NCBI GenBank assembly: GCA_038141425.1
Contig: JAYQIC010000001.1
Span: 124,001-188,000, forward strand
Direction of reading: 5' to 3'
DNA: 64,000 nucleotides
From: UBA7985 sp038141425
Lineage (GTDB): Bacteria > Pseudomonadota > Alphaproteobacteria > UBA7985
Numbering within the stretch: the stretch's first letter is position 1; each line of letters begins with the position of its first letter. Below are positions 18,938-30,071 of this stretch, in pieces. The notes under the pieces are model-generated. The model was not told where the DNA came from and did not search any database. It saw only the letters and a list, made by a program, of their open reading frames with translations. Both the position numbers and the translations under genes were made by a program.

Positions 18938-20689
18938 TCAGACCTTCAAATCCTTGAAGAAATCATTGCCCTTGTCGTCGATGATCACAAAGGCCGGGAA
19001 GTTCTCCACCTCGATTTTCCAGATCACCTCAATCCCCAGCTCCGGGTATTAGAGCACGTCCATGGCCTTGATCGCCTCCTGCGCCACCTTGGCCGCGACC
19101 CCGCCGATGGTGCCGAGGTAGAAGCCGCCATGCCGGGCACAGGCCTCACGCACCTGCGGGCTGCGGTTGCCCTTGGCGAGCATCACCATGGAGCCACCCA
19201 GCGCCTGAAACTGGTCGACAAAGGCATCCATGCGCCCCGCCGTGGTCGGCCCGAAGGCCCCCGACGCATAGCCCTCCGGCGTTTTGGCCGGACCAGCGTA
19301 GTAAACCGGGTGGTCCTTGAAATAGGCCGGCATCGGCTCACCCGCCTCCAGCCGTGCCCGGATCTTGGCGTGCGCCAGATCCCGGGCCACGATCATGGTC
19401 CCGGTCAGCATCACCCGCGTGGTCACGCTCAGCGCCGACAGCTGCGCGCGGATCTCCTCCATGGGCCGGCTGAGGTCGATGGCCACTGCCTCCTGCCCCG
19501 CTGCCCCGGCTGCCCCGGCTGCCCCGGCTGTCCCGGCTTCGCCACCGCCGTCAACATCGCCGCCCACGCCCGAGGCCACTGCCGGCAGGAACCGCGCCGG
19601 GTCGGTCTCGAGCTGCTCGAGGAAGACGCCCTCGGGCGTGATTTTCGCCATGGCTTGCCGGTCTGCACCGCAGGACACCCCCAGCCCGATCGGCAGCGAC
19701 GCCCCGTGGCGGGGCAGTCGGATCACCCGGACGTCGTGGCAGAAGTACTTGCCGCCGAACTGCGCGCCGATCCCCATCTGCCGGGTCAGCTCCAGCACCT
19801 GCGCCTCCATCTCCAGATCGCGGAAGGCGTGACCCTCGGCCGATCCGGCGGTCGGCAGCGCATCCAGGTAGCGGCTGGAGGCCATCTTCACCGTCTTCAG
19901 GTTCAACTCCGCCGACAGACCGCCGATGACGATGGCGAGGTGGTAGGGCGGGCAGGCGGCCGTCCCCAGCGTGCGGATCTTCTCATCGAGGAAAGCCACC
20001 AGTCGCTCCGGGTCGAGGGTCGAAGGCGTGGACTGAAACAGGAAGGTCTTGTTCGCCGACCCCCCGCCCTTGGCCATGAACTGCAACTTGTACTCGCCCC
20101 CACCCTCCTGCGCGATGTCGATCTGTGCGGGCAGGTTGGTGCGGGTGTTGGCTTCTTCGTACATCGACAGCGGCGCCAGCTGGCTGTAGCGCAGGTTATT
20201 CTTGGCGTAGGCGTCGAGCACCCCCTGCCCCAGTGCCTGCTCGTCTGCGCCCGGGGTCCAGACCTGCCGTCCCTTCTTGGCGGTGATGATCGCTGTGCCG
20301 GTATCCTGACACATGGGCAACACGCCACCCGCCGCGATCGACGCGTTCTTGAGATACTCCATGGCGACGTAGCGGTCGTTCTCACTCGCCTCCGGGTCAT
20401 CGAGGATACTGGCGAGCTGCTGCAGGTGCCCGGGCCGCAAGAAGTGGTTGATGTCGCGGAATGCCGCCTCGGACAGCGCGCGCAGTGCCTCCGGCTCGAC
20501 CACCAGCACGTCTTCGCCGCGGAAGCGATCGACCGATACGCCACCCACGTCGAGCCGCCGATAAGGCGTGGGTCCGGGCCCAGCGGGAACAGGGGCGGCA
20601 CTGCGCTGGTCATCCGACGTTGCTCCGGTCGGCGAAGCGGGTGACGTGGGTGCAGCGGCGGTCGAGGGGGTCTGAGAAGGCTCAGTCAT
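18938..20689 (-). CDS. Class I (iron-sulfur) fumarate hydratase, one frameshift near the end
   Basis: Converts fumarate to malate in the TCA cycle. Class I features are GGVLPMCQDTGTA, ACPPYHLAIVIGG and GVSCGADRQAMAK, holding cysteines expected to bind the 4Fe-4S cluster; the C-terminal part has VMLTGTMIVARDLAHAK and FGPTTAGRMD. ATG 20689 (MTEPSQTPS) is preferred over 20734. A frameshift near 19050 leads to YPELGIEVIWKIEVE and the end FFKDLKV at 18938. An alanine/threonine/proline-rich N-terminus of about 45 residues and a GTAGAAGAAGAAG insertion between the two halves are unusual. Confidence 0.87.
19498..19545. repeat. 9-bp tandem repeat inside the fumarase gene
   Basis: About five tandem copies of ggctgcccc encode the Gly-Ala-Ala repeat in the inter-domain linker. 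Copy number would change the linker by three residues per unit without breaking the frame. Confidence 0.8.
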
Positions 20690-20751
20690 GGCAGCAAGGC
20701 TCGCGGTTGGCCCCTGTGAAAAGGGGCAGTTCATTGGGCAAAGCGCCCGGC

Positions 20752-21267
20752 TCAGTCGCCCGACGGCTTGGGGAATCTTATATAGCTCGTGGTCATATGG
20801 GCAACGTCCCGGGTTTGCCCGTCCGGGAAAACAGCTGTGGCTTCAGCCTCCATAATGATCAGCCGTTTGCCGTCCTTGATCACCCGCGCGGTGGCGATCA
20901 GGAAGTCCCCCTCGCCGGGGCTGAGGAAGTTGATCTTGAGCTCCGAGGTCAGCGCCATCTCATCCGGGCCCACCATTGTGACCGAACACATGCCCGTTGC
21001 CGTATCCATCAGCGCACCGATGGCCCCGCCGTGCACGTAGCCGTATTGCTGGAACACCAGCGGCCGCACCGGCAGGCGCAGGCTGACACAGCCGTATTCG
21101 ATCGACACCGGCTCGATCCCCAGCGTCTTGGCGAAATGCTGCCCGGCGAGGGTCTCGCGCACCCGGGCTTCAAATTCCTCCTGACGCCAGGGCTGGGGCC
21201 GACGGGGACCCCGGGTAAACTGTTCGACCACGGGGGGCACACTCTTTCTCTGATTGGAATTCCACAC
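20752..21267 (-). CDS. PaaI-family hotdog thioesterase
   Basis: A 171-residue hotdog-fold protein with the PaaI/4HBT signature GYVHGGAIGALMDTATGMCS and later LKINFLSPGEGDFLIATARVIKDGKRLI. Such enzymes hydrolyse acyl-CoA thioesters, often aromatic or medium-chain. Start ATG 21267 yields an N-terminal tail of about 20 basic residues; a shorter start is possible. It stands alone between fumarase and a divergent lipoprotein gene, so its substrate cannot be told from context. Confidence 0.78.
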   Translation of the reverse strand: MWNSNQRKSVPPVVEQFTRGPRRPQPWRQEEFEARVRETLAGQHFAKTLGIEPVSIEYGCVSLRLPVRPLVFQQYGYVHGGAIGALMDTATGMCSVTMVGPDEMALTSELKINFLSPGEGDFLIATARVIKDGKRLIIMEAEATAVFPDGQTRDVAHMTTSYIRFPKPSGD

Positions 21268-21357
21268 TAGAGTGCGGGACAGGCCTGCGCGTCAAGGGGC
21301 ACCGGCCCGCCGCAGCCTCGGTACCGGAAGCGGACAATCGGGGGAGTTGGGGACAGG

Positions 21358-21961
21358 ATGAATATTGTTATACCGAGCCTGCTGGGCCTGTGCCTGCTGG
21401 TTTCCGCCTGCGATCAGTCGCGCCTCGACGCCGCGCTGCAGAACCGGAGCGACAGCAGCCTCAGCACCATGGACGCCGACACCACGATCGAGGTCGGACC
21501 CGACTTCAGCGCCATCGACCGCGCCCGCCCGGCGGGCATGGATCCGCTCAAGTTCCAGATGATTGTCGAAGTATCGGGCGACGCCTTCCCGCACGTGCTG
21601 TTCAAATCACCCGTCCACGCTCAGGAAGCAGGCTACTGCATCAGCTCGGGCTTCGGCGACGTGGTCAAGGTGATCGACGCCACCGACCCGACAACCGGCC
21701 AGCGCTTCTACTTCCTCGAGTGCAGCGAGCCCGACCCGAGCGCCGCCGGGGCGGTGGCAGAGGGTGCAGCCGGCTCCTCGGGGAGGAGACTGTCGCTGGC
21801 GGTTCGGCCGAAGCCATGATCGATGCTCTGGCCGGGGGCGCTGCGGCAACGCCGGGCGCGGAAAAGCGGCGCGCCAGGAATACTTCGACCCCTACGCCAA
21901 CTGCCCCGTGGGTCAGGGCGGCTATCCGATCGTCACCGAGGACTGCGTCTCGCGCTACTGA
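21358..21961 (+). CDS. Lipoprotein of unknown function, two frameshifts
   Basis: ATG 21358 begins a signal peptide with lipobox LLVSAC, so the product is expected to be lipid-anchored. The first 140 residues are intact (DPLKFQMIVEVSGDAFPHVLF, YCISSGFGDVVKVIDATDP). The reading frame then slips near 21780 and again near 21865 to reach the end YDPYANCPVGQGGYPIV-like stretch, TEDCVSRY at TGA 21959-21961. The several cysteines may pair. I do not recognise the family. Confidence 0.6.
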
Positions 21962-22026
21962 TCAATCGGCCCTTTTGCCCGCCGTTGCGGCTTTCATGAT
22001 GCCTTGATGGCCTGGCGGACACCGGC

Positions 22027-22876
22027 TCAGGTCTCGCGCCGGGCCATGAACGCCAGCCGCTCGAACAGCTGCACGTCCTGCTCGTTCTTCAGCAGCGCGC
22101 CATAGAGCGGCGGGATAACCTTCTTCGTCGCTGACTCGCGCAGGATGCTTTCGTCGATGTCCTCGGCCATCAGCAGCTTGAGCCAGTCGAGCAGCTCTGA
22201 GGTCGACGGCTTCTTCTTCAACCCCGGGATCTCGCGCAGGCCGAAAAATGCCTCCAGCGCTGCCTTGAGCAGCGTCTTCTTGATCCCGGATAGTGCACGT
22301 CGACGATCCGCGTCAGCGTCTCGCGGTCGGGAAGGTGATGTAGTGGAAGAAGCAACGGCGCAGGAAGGCGTCCGGCAGCTCCTTTTCATTGTTGGATGTA
22401 ATGATGATGATCGGCCGGTGCTTGGCCTTGATCACCTGATTGAGCTCGTAGACGAAGAACTCCATCCGGTCGAGTTCGAGCAGCAGATCGTTGGGAAACT
22501 CGATATCCGCCTTGTCGATTTCATCGATCAGCAGCACCGCCCGGCTGTCGCTGTCAAAGGCCTCCCACAGCTTGCCGCGCACGATGTAGTTGCCGATGTC
22601 GTGCACCCGCTCCTCACCCAGCTGACCATCGCGCAGACGGCTGACGGCATCGTATTCGTAGAGCCCCTGCCGCGCCTTGGTCGTCGACTTGATATGCCAC
22701 TGGATGAAGGGCGCACCCAGCGCCGTTGCCACCTGCTCGGCCAGCATGGTCTTGCCGGTGCCGGGCTCCCCCTTCACCAGAATGGGTTTTTCCAGCGTAA
22801 TCGCGGCGTTGACCGCCATCATCAGGCCGTCGTCGGCAACGTAGGCATCGGTGCCGGTGAAACGCGGTGTCGTCAT
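22027..22876 (-). CDS. MoxR-type AAA+ ATPase, one frameshift
   Basis: A MoxR-family AAA+ ATPase of about 282 residues. Walker A is VKGEPGTGKTML, Walker B is AVLLIDEIDKAD, sensor 1 is IIIITSNNEKELPDAFLRRC, all typical of the MoxR/CoxD subgroup that matures metalloenzymes or works with von Willebrand A partners. The frame slips near 22305 to DVHYPGIKKTLLKAAL and the C-terminal lid. The usual CoxE-like VWA partner is not found next to it; the next gene is convergent. It follows the FabH-like gene by 83 bp. Confidence 0.85.
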
Positions 22877-22959
22877 GGGTTAGGGTCTCCTGCGGTCTCG
22901 GGCCTGCTAAGGGAATGAGAAATGATAATGACCAATCGACGAGGCGGGCGGAACGCGGC

Positions 22960-24108
22960 TCAGGCCGCGCGGCGGACGATCACGCTGCCCGCCGAGTACC
23001 CGGCGCCAAAGGAGCAGAGCACGCCGAAATCACCCACGCCCAGATCACGGCTGTGGCGGTGGAAGGCGATGACACAGCCCGCCGATGAGGTGTTGGCAAA
23101 CTCGTCCAGCACCACCGGAGCCTCGTCCTCTTCTGGGACACGCCCCAGCACCTTGTTGGCGATTAAGTCGTTCATGTTCTTGTTGGCCTGATGCAGCCAG
23201 AACCGGCGCACGTCCTCGGGCGCCAGATCGTGCTCGCCCAGGTGCTCGCCGATCATGGCGGCGACCATGGGCACGACTTCCTTGAACACCTTGCGGCCCT
23301 CCTGCTTGAACAGCAGATCCCAGCCGGTGCGCGGGTCAGCCTCGGTGCGGTTGAGGAAGCCGAAGTTGTTGCGGATGTTGTTGGAAAACTGGGTGCGCAG
23401 TTTGGAGCCGAGGATCGACCAGACCGGGCCTTCGCTGCCGTTCTTGCGGCGCTCCAGCGCGAGGTCTTCGCGCTCGATGATCGCCGCTGTGCAGACGTCC
23501 CCGAAGATAAAGTGGCAGTCGCGATTTTCCCAGTTCAGGTGCGCCGAGCAAATCTCCGGGTTGATCATCAGGATCCGCCGCGCCTGCCCTGATCGCACGG
23601 CAGCGGCGGCCATGTCGATGCCAAAGGTCGCCGAGGAGCAGGCCACGTTCATGTCGAAGGCCCAGCCCGCTTCCATCCCCAGCGCCGCCTGAATCTCGAT
23701 CGACATGGCCGGATAGGCGCGCTGCATGTTCGAGGCTGCGCAAATCACGCCGTCGATGTCGCTGACCTCCAGCCCTGCTTCCGCCAGCGCGTCCAGCGAC
23801 GGCTGGATCGCCATTTCTGCCTGTATGGCGATTTCATCATCGCCCCGGGTCGGCAGGCTCGGGGCCATCCGGCCGATGTCGAGCACGCCTTCCTTGTCGA
23901 GCACGTAGCGCGATTTGATGCCGCTGGCCTTGACGATAAACTCGTCCGAAGACGGCGACAGCGCTTCGACCTCACCCGCTTCGATGGCGGCGGCATTCTC
24001 GGTGTTGAAGGTCTCGACAAAGGCGTTGAGCGCCTCGACCAGCTCGTCGTTGGAAATGCTGTTGGTGGGGGTGAAAAGCCCGGTTCCGGTGATGGCTGCC
24101 GCGTGCAT
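22960..24108 (-). CDS. FabH-like beta-ketoacyl-ACP synthase III
   Basis: An intact 382-residue thiolase-fold synthase. The triad is Cys in DMNVACSSATFG, His in WLHQANKN and Asn in FANTSSAG. It is about 60 residues longer than FabH of fatty-acid initiation, because of a longer N-terminal region (residues 30-65), and resembles the long FabH homologues that use alternative acyl-CoAs. A housekeeping initiation role is therefore less likely than a specialised one. The gene begins at ATG 24108 and precedes the MoxR gene on the same strand. Confidence 0.82.
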   Translation of the reverse strand: MHAAAITGTGLFTPTNSISNDELVEALNAFVETFNTENAAAIEAGEVEALSPSSDEFIVKASGIKSRYVLDKEGVLDIGRMAPSLPTRGDDEIAIQAEMAIQPSLDALAEAGLEVSDIDGVICAASNMQRAYPAMSIEIQAALGMEAGWAFDMNVACSSATFGIDMAAAAVRSGQARRILMINPEICSAHLNWENRDCHFIFGDVCTAAIIEREDLALERRKNGSEGPVWSILGSKLRTQFSNNIRNNFGFLNRTEADPRTGWDLLFKQEGRKVFKEVVPMVAAMIGEHLGEHDLAPEDVRRFWLHQANKNMNDLIANKVLGRVPEEDEAPVVLDEFANTSSAGCVIAFHRHSRDLGVGDFGVLCSFGAGYSAGSVIVRRAA

Positions 24109-24215
24109 GACCTGCGCCTCAGTTCGATAGATGGCAGGCTTTATGCCGCAGATTTCTCCCCCTGCCTAGCAAGCGACGGCAGAAATCCCGCGGGCAGAAC
24201 CATCCGACGTTGGTG

Positions 24216-26433
24216 CTACTGAACGCGAACGAGGAAGTACCAGCCCTCTGGTGCGCGATAGACCTGATAGCCTGCGGGCACGGCGAGCTGAACACCTGGG
24301 GTGCTGGTCACCGGCTGCGACCCGACCGGGAAAGACACGGTCTCACCGGGGATCAGCTGCCGCACCTGCGGCTTGGGCCGGACGACTATGCGCGGCGCGG
24401 GTGATGCCACCGCGGGCCGTGCCTTGCGGGCCGGTGCGAGCTTTGGGGTGGCAGGCTGCGCGGCGGGTTCGGCCACAGCCTCCACGTCGGTCACAGCTTC
24501 CCTCCGGGGTCAGCCGGGGCGCTGGCCTCAGCGGTGTTCGAAGGGGCCTCGGGCTGGCTTTCCGGAAGGGTCGGCGCGACCGGCAGCGCTGGCCGCAACC
24601 GTGGGATAGGCGGGGTAAAGACCGGTGCTGAAACCGGGGTGGCTGCGACGTCGACCGGCGCTGATCCTGCCGGGGTGTCGTTTCCGCCCCGGGCCTGATC
24701 CACCGCATTGAGGGCTTCGATCAGGATCGCCGACGACACCTCTGGTGATGCGGTCGTGGGGGCAGTCTCGGTTGCAGTTACGGGCGCGGTTACGGGCGCG
24801 GGTACCGCAGAGCTCTCGGCAGAGTCACCGTCGCTGGCCGCCCCGAAACCGTCGGTGGGCAGTGCCGGTGCTGCCGGCAGGGCAACCGCCACGGAAACAG
24901 GCTGCGCCGCGCCACCGGTGGTCGCGGGAATGGCGATCAGCCGCTCGTTGCGTGCAGGCAGCAGCGCCCACAGGTCGAGCACGCGCCCGTGTGTCTGGTC
25001 CGGCATGGCGACGCCCGCCCGCGCGCGCAGCGAGTCCGCGCTCTGAACCGGCTGACCGTCAAAACGAGGACTCGTTGGTGCAAGGTTCCAGTACATCTGA
25101 CCCGCCCCCGACTTCGGGGCCGTTCAGCCGGCGCAGGCGCATGCCGCGACCGGTATCGTGGACGTCGGGCAGCAGGATGTGCAGCTCGGCAAGTTTGGAG
25201 GTAAAGCGCGCCACCACCTCGCCCGTGACGTCCTCCGGTAAGCGCAATAGCGTCTCTCCGGGGGCAAGGTTGTCGTAGACCTGCAGCACCGGGGCATCAG
25301 GCCCGGACGCCGTGGCAGCGAACAGCTCGAGCGCGTTGGCCATGGTGCCGCTTCCGGCGGCGGTCGCCCCGTCCCCTCGATCATCACACGCAGCAGGCCA
25401 CGGTCAGCCAGCACTTCGAGGTCGGTCATCTGCTGCTGACGGGGGCCGGGCGCAGCCATTCCTGCTCCAGCAGGGCGCTGCGCGCGGTCTCCGGCAGGTC
25501 CCCGTCAGGCCGGGCGTAGAACAGCTTCATCGCCTCTCCGCCGCGCGGGCGCTGTTGCGCCCCGGCAGCCTCGATCGGACTGCGGAAAACACGCTGTCAC
25601 TCAGCGCTTCAAGCGCCACGGTGGCGTAAACCGAGCGGTCCTCGGCGCTGACCAGCCCCGCGAACTGGCCATCAGCGTCAGCGTATCGGCGCGCACGCCG
25701 TTGGTGTCGAAGACGTACTGGTAGCCATCGGCGGACTGGATCACCCAGGCCGAGAACCACGGCTGGGTCTTGCGGACACCGCCACCGGCGGCCGGGCGAT
25801 CGCGGGGTGCAATCACGGTTGGCAGGGCACGGACAAACGTGCGGCCCGTTGCGCATTCTGCCGGTTGGGCTGCAGCGGACCCGCGCTGACAGTGACGTCC
25901 CAGGCCCAGACCCAGGCGTCGTCGGCTTGTTGAGCGGGCCAGGGCTCACCCGCGTTAACGGGCACAAAGCGGCTCAAGTCGGGCTTGCGCGGCAGGTTGG
26001 GCGGGATGAATTCGACCGCCCAGATGCCTTCCTCACCGTCTTCCACCGGCACAGCACAGACCGCGTCAGCCGCGACGCCGCGCACCTCAGCCAGTCGGTC
26101 AGCAATCCGCCCGACCCCACCGCCGCAGCGCCCGGCAACCCGCGCGGGCTGCGAAAGGCTATGTGCCCCTGCCCCCACACCCTGAGCCGATGACGCCAGA
26201 TTGAGCACCTCACCGGGGCGCGCAAAAACGAAGTGGGTCGATACGGTCTGCTGCCCTTTACCGGGTTGCAGCCCGAGGCTCAGGTCATGAGCGAGCAAGG
26301 CGCCGCGAAAGCCGGCCTCTTGCCGGATCAGGTCGATCGAGCCTTCGGCCCAGGCCCCCTGCACCGGGACAATCGCGCACAGAACGAGCAGGCCCGACAC
26401 CAAGCGACGGCGGACGACGGCGGTCCAGGCCAC
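24216..26433 (-). CDS. Large exported protein, proline/alanine-rich C-terminus, multiple frameshifts
   Basis: A signal peptide (LVLCAIVPVQGAWAEG) opens a region of continuous coding character about 2.2 kb long that changes frame at least four times (near 25820, 25550, 25350-25440, 25075 and 24492). Recognisable pieces in order are an N-terminal module of about 200 residues (AWDVTVSAGP), a module with SADGYQYVFDTNGV, a globular part TLLRLPEDVTGEVVARF, and an Ala/Pro/Thr-rich low-complexity tail ending GYQVYRAPEGWYFLVRV. The YQY module resembles N-terminal regions of large bacterial surface proteins, a weak match from memory. It is divergent from the cadherin-like pair and may belong with it. 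Confidence 0.5.
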
Positions 26434-26887
26434 GCAGGCTCAGTCGGGTGAAGTGGGGGGCGAGGCCGGGGCCGGTTCGGCGGAGGGTCTGGGGCATAAT
26501 CACTTGGACTGGTTTGAAAAGACGATTTTGAAAATGAAATCACTCAACCCCTTTGCAAGAATGATTCCGTATTTTTACGCGCTGAAGTTTTGGGCTAGTG
26601 TTGCGAGGAAAGCGATCAGTCGATGAACATTCAGTCGGGCGGCGCTCAGGGGCGCCACGAACGAAGGAACCCTTTGGGGTAACGGGCGTCAGTCTGCCGG
26701 TCTGAAACCAGCTCCATGGCTGTTCCCGCCGCAGGAAGGGCCTGATTTTTTCCCGGAAATGCCGGTTTAGCGGTGGACTTTTGGCCCCCAATGGCCGATT
26801 TTAGTCGCATAACGTTACGGGGCCGAAGCTCCGTCGCAAAGTGCGGAAACCGACCAGCTCAAGGTCGCGCGGGCTTGAGGACACAGG
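26434..26887. promoter_or_regulatory. Divergent intergenic region with hairpins
   Basis: The 454-bp gap between two divergent surface-protein genes is A/T-richer at 26500-26620. It contains a ggcgctcaggggcgcc hairpin near 26640-26656 and a ctcaag/cttgag stem at about 26859-26878 directly before the start at 26888. It must hold promoters for both genes. I could not match it to a known riboswitch. Confidence 0.4.
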
Positions 26888-28382
26888 ATGCAACTGCCAA
26901 CGCCAAAGCAACACCCCGCTCCAGGGTGCAGAACGCCCGCACCGGCGGACTCGCGCCGCAGCCGGGGTGCCAGCGCCGCGATCCTTGCTGCCGCGGGCGT
27001 CCAGCCTGCTGCCGACGGCCACCGCACAAGCCAGGACGGTAGCGCCCTGACGACGATGACGAGCCCCGGCATCGCGCCCGCTGCTGCTGGCGCTGAGGCG
27101 CCGCAGGTGGCGCCAGGTCGCCGGAATTGGCAGCCGAACCTGTCTTGCTCAGCAGCCTCGCTGCAGAGGCTGCACCGGCTATGGCCCCCGTCACCCTCGC
27201 ACCCTTGGCGGTTCCAGCTGGCGCCCCTGTGGCTAATCTTGTGGCCAATCCAGGGCCTTGCCCGCCGTCAGTCTGCTGGGAGAGACCAGCGAACTGGCGC
27301 AGACCGTCACGGCAACTGCGCCAGTGTCGTCGTCGGAGAGCTATGAATCATTCTGGCCCGAAGGGCATTGGGGCGACAGCGGCTCCAGCGGTTGGGGGCA
27401 TCATCGGTACCAGCCTGTCGCTGACCGGCACGGTCGCCGGTGTCGGCAGCGCCTACCTGCTGTGGCGGTCGCTGAACGAAGCGCCGACCTTCGAATACCC
27501 GATCGTCCGCGAGACCTTCACCGAGCAACCTTGCGGCGAAGAGGCGGTCTACACGGCACCGGGCAAGGACGCCAACAACAAAGATGAAGACCTCACCTAC
27601 TCGATCATAGCCAGTGAGTTCGATGATTCCGACCTCGTGCAGATCGACAACGACGGGAAGGTCACCTTCAAGCAAGATCCGCTGTTTGACTCCCCCGGCG
27701 ACCGCGACCGTGACGGTATTTACAGCTTTACGGTGCAGGTCGAAGACCCGCGCGGTGAAACGGCGGAACAGGCGGTATTCCTGACGATCGAGAGGAAGGC
27801 AGCCGTCGACTTTGTCGCCGTCGGGGATACGCTGGATTTCATCCAGCACGGCGGTTCTGTTTGCGCCGATCACTTCGAAATCGATGCGTCATCGATGAGC
27901 CCTAGCCTGTTCGACATCTCCGGGGGCAGTGGCAACGACCTCGCCGATATCCATGCAGCTGATGTTACTGACATCGGTATCCGGTTGGGTGCGGGTGGGG
28001 ACACCCTGTTCGTAGATAATGCTGCGACGGGCGTGCAGGACGTCTTGATCGACCTCGGCGACGGCCGGGACACGATCGAACTCGACGCGCACGTGCAAAC
28101 CATGGTGGTCCAGAACTTCGACGCCGACGACCTGCTGATCCTCGATGGCGGGCGGCTGACGGACGGGTCGGCCTTGGCGTTGCGTTCTATGCGGCCGCAC
28201 CGGTCGTCTTCACCAGTGAACTGCTGGCATTGGGCGCGCTGACCGCAACCTTTAATGAGGTGGTCGCCTATCAGAACGGCCAGGATTCCTACCTGCTGGT
28301 CGAGGACGGCACGGGCGCGATCAGTACTACGGTGAAATTCGAGGATACGATCCTCACCGACTACAGCCAGATAATCGTATAA
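26888..28382 (+). CDS. Membrane-anchored cadherin-like / beta-roll protein 1, frameshifted
   Basis: ATG 26888 follows acacagg and is the likely start; the Ala/Pro-rich first 150 residues pass through at least three frames. A single membrane segment (IIGTSLSLTGTVAGVGSAYLLW) lies near residue 170, followed by NEAPTFEYP and one cadherin-like domain (DNDGKVTFKQDPLFDSPGDR, YSFTVQVEDPRGET). Then come beta-roll repeats of RTX type (GGSGNDLADI, GAGGDTLFVD, GDGRDTIELD). After another frameshift near 28160 it ends ILTDYSQIIV at TAA 28382. The layout matches the next gene. A calcium-dependent surface or adhesin accessory role is inferred. Confidence 0.6.
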
Positions 28383-28583
28383 TCTTGGCGGTTGGCGGTC
28401 TGTTCGCCCTGACTGCGGCACATATCCACCATTTTTGGCGCGTAACTTGCAAATGTGCGGGTGAAAGTCTGTACAGAGCACGCATAATTTGGCATTTTGG
28501 TTTGGTAATTCGGCATCCAGCCAACGTTTAAAGCGATTTCATAAATATTTCGGGCATTTTTCGCCCGCAGGAGAAACAAGATC

Positions 28584-29957
28584 ATGGCTACGGCACTTCA
28601 CCAATTAACCCCTGAAATCCTCTTTTCGCGGCGCGCGCATCAGCGCCACATGGCCCGCGCGGCAAAGGCCTTCTCGGCGATCAGCCTTGGCGCAGCCTTC
28701 GCGTTCACCGCAAGTGAAGCCGCTGCGCAGACCGCGCGCGCGTCGACCGACAATCCCTTCACCGCCATCGATGGTACGCCGCTGGGCTTCACCGAGGACG
28801 GCGACCTGCGGGTCATGCTCGCCAGCGGTGAGGAAATGATCATCCCACGCGGCGAATACGGCCTCGTCGGTGACCAGATCATGGTTTCAGACCTGATCGA
28901 CGGCGTGGAAGTCGCGCAGAACGGGTACATTCCACCGACCTCGGGCGCGTACCCGACCTACAGCTCGCCGGGCTTCTTCGGCGGCATGGGTTACGCAGGC
29001 ATCCTGATCCCTGTCGGGCTGGTGGCCGCGGGCATCATCGCCTACATCGTCATCACCCGCTCGAACAACACCGCACCAGAGCTGTCTGAAGCATCCTACA
29101 GCACCAGCTTCGCCGAAGACGGACTGGCACGGTGCTGACCGTATCCGCAACGGATGCCGAGAAAGACACCATCACCTACTCCCTGTCTGGCGACGATGCG
29201 GCGCAGTTCTCCATCGATTCAGCGGCAAGATCACCTTCACCGACGAGCCGAACCACGACGCGCCGGGCGATAAGGGTTTCGATAACGTCTACAACATGAT
29301 CGTGACCGCGACTGACGACCACGGCAAAGCGTCTTCGTCGACCGTTACCGTCACCGTGAGCAGTGCGGCCGATACCCCAACCGATGATGGCGATGGCACC
29401 GTTGACGGCACCGCCAACAACGATGACCTGAACGCAACGGCAGCGATCACGGCGGCCAGCGATCTGGGCGCGGGCAACGACTTCCTCGATATTCAGGCAG
29501 GCGTGGCAACCACCATCGAAGTCGAGATGGGAACCGGCAATGACAGCGTGATGGTCACCACCGGTGGCACCATTGACCTCGATGCGGTGCTCGACCTTGG
29601 GGCTGGCAATGACCAGCGAAATCGACGTTGATACCGGCGGCAACAACTTCACGATTGAGCTCGGCAGCGGCCTCAACGTCATCGATATCGACGCGGTACA
29701 GTCAGCCAAGCAGATCACGGTCAAGGACTTCTCCTCCGATGACGTCATCGACGTCAGCGACTGGATGACCTTCACCGCCGACGCCACGGCCCATGAGCGT
29801 TACCGCCGCCCGAGGCAACGTTGGTAACGACGAATACTGGATTGGTTATGACTCCGGTACCGGTCATTCCCACGTTATCTTTGATGACGGCGGTGTCGAG
29901 GTCGAGTTCATCATCGAAAGCTACTCGGGCCTCACGGTCGCGGATCTGATCCTGTAA
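28584..29957 (+). CDS. Membrane-anchored cadherin-like / beta-roll protein 2, frameshifted
   Basis: A paralogue of the preceding gene. ATG 28584 is preceded by GCAGGAGAAAC. An N-terminal hydrophobic stretch (residues 30-50, ending EAAAQT) may be a signal peptide. A second membrane segment (GILIPVGLVAAGIIAYIVI) follows at about residue 150, then NTAPELSEAS and one cadherin-like domain with GKITFTDEPNHDAPGDKG and VTATDDHGKASSSTVTV. RTX-like repeats GAGNDFLDI and GTGNDSVMV come next, and the end is SGLTVADLIL. Frameshifts lie near 29125, 29215, 29615 and 29790. Function by homology is surface display or adhesion. Confidence 0.65.
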
Positions 29958-29984
29958 TCAGACGCTGACCTGAGATGAACAGGA

Positions 29985-30013
29985 GGGCAGTGCTTCGGCG
30001 CTGCCCTTTTTTT
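29985..30013 (+). terminator. Rho-independent terminator after the cadherin-like pair
   Basis: Arms gggcag and ctgccc enclose tgcttcggcg (extended pairing gc/gc, UUCG tetraloop) and are followed by seven T residues, 28 bp after the stop. Confidence 0.9.
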
Positions 30014-30071
30014 GTGGCAGGCTGCACCCACGCTGGGTGAGTGGCAGGTCGCAGGACTCAGGTCGCAGGAC

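Noticed and set aside
18872..20644. A 590-codon plus-strand open frame
   Set aside because: It is antisense to fumarase and has only the composition expected of a G+C-rich shadow frame. The same holds for 4672-6069 (antisense to puuA) and 11864-13066 (antisense to lldD).
26600..26720. Riboswitch upstream of the cadherin-like gene
   Set aside because: Hairpins and an ggtaacgggcgtcag stretch caught attention, but I could not match cobalamin, GEMM, SAM or other consensus cores.
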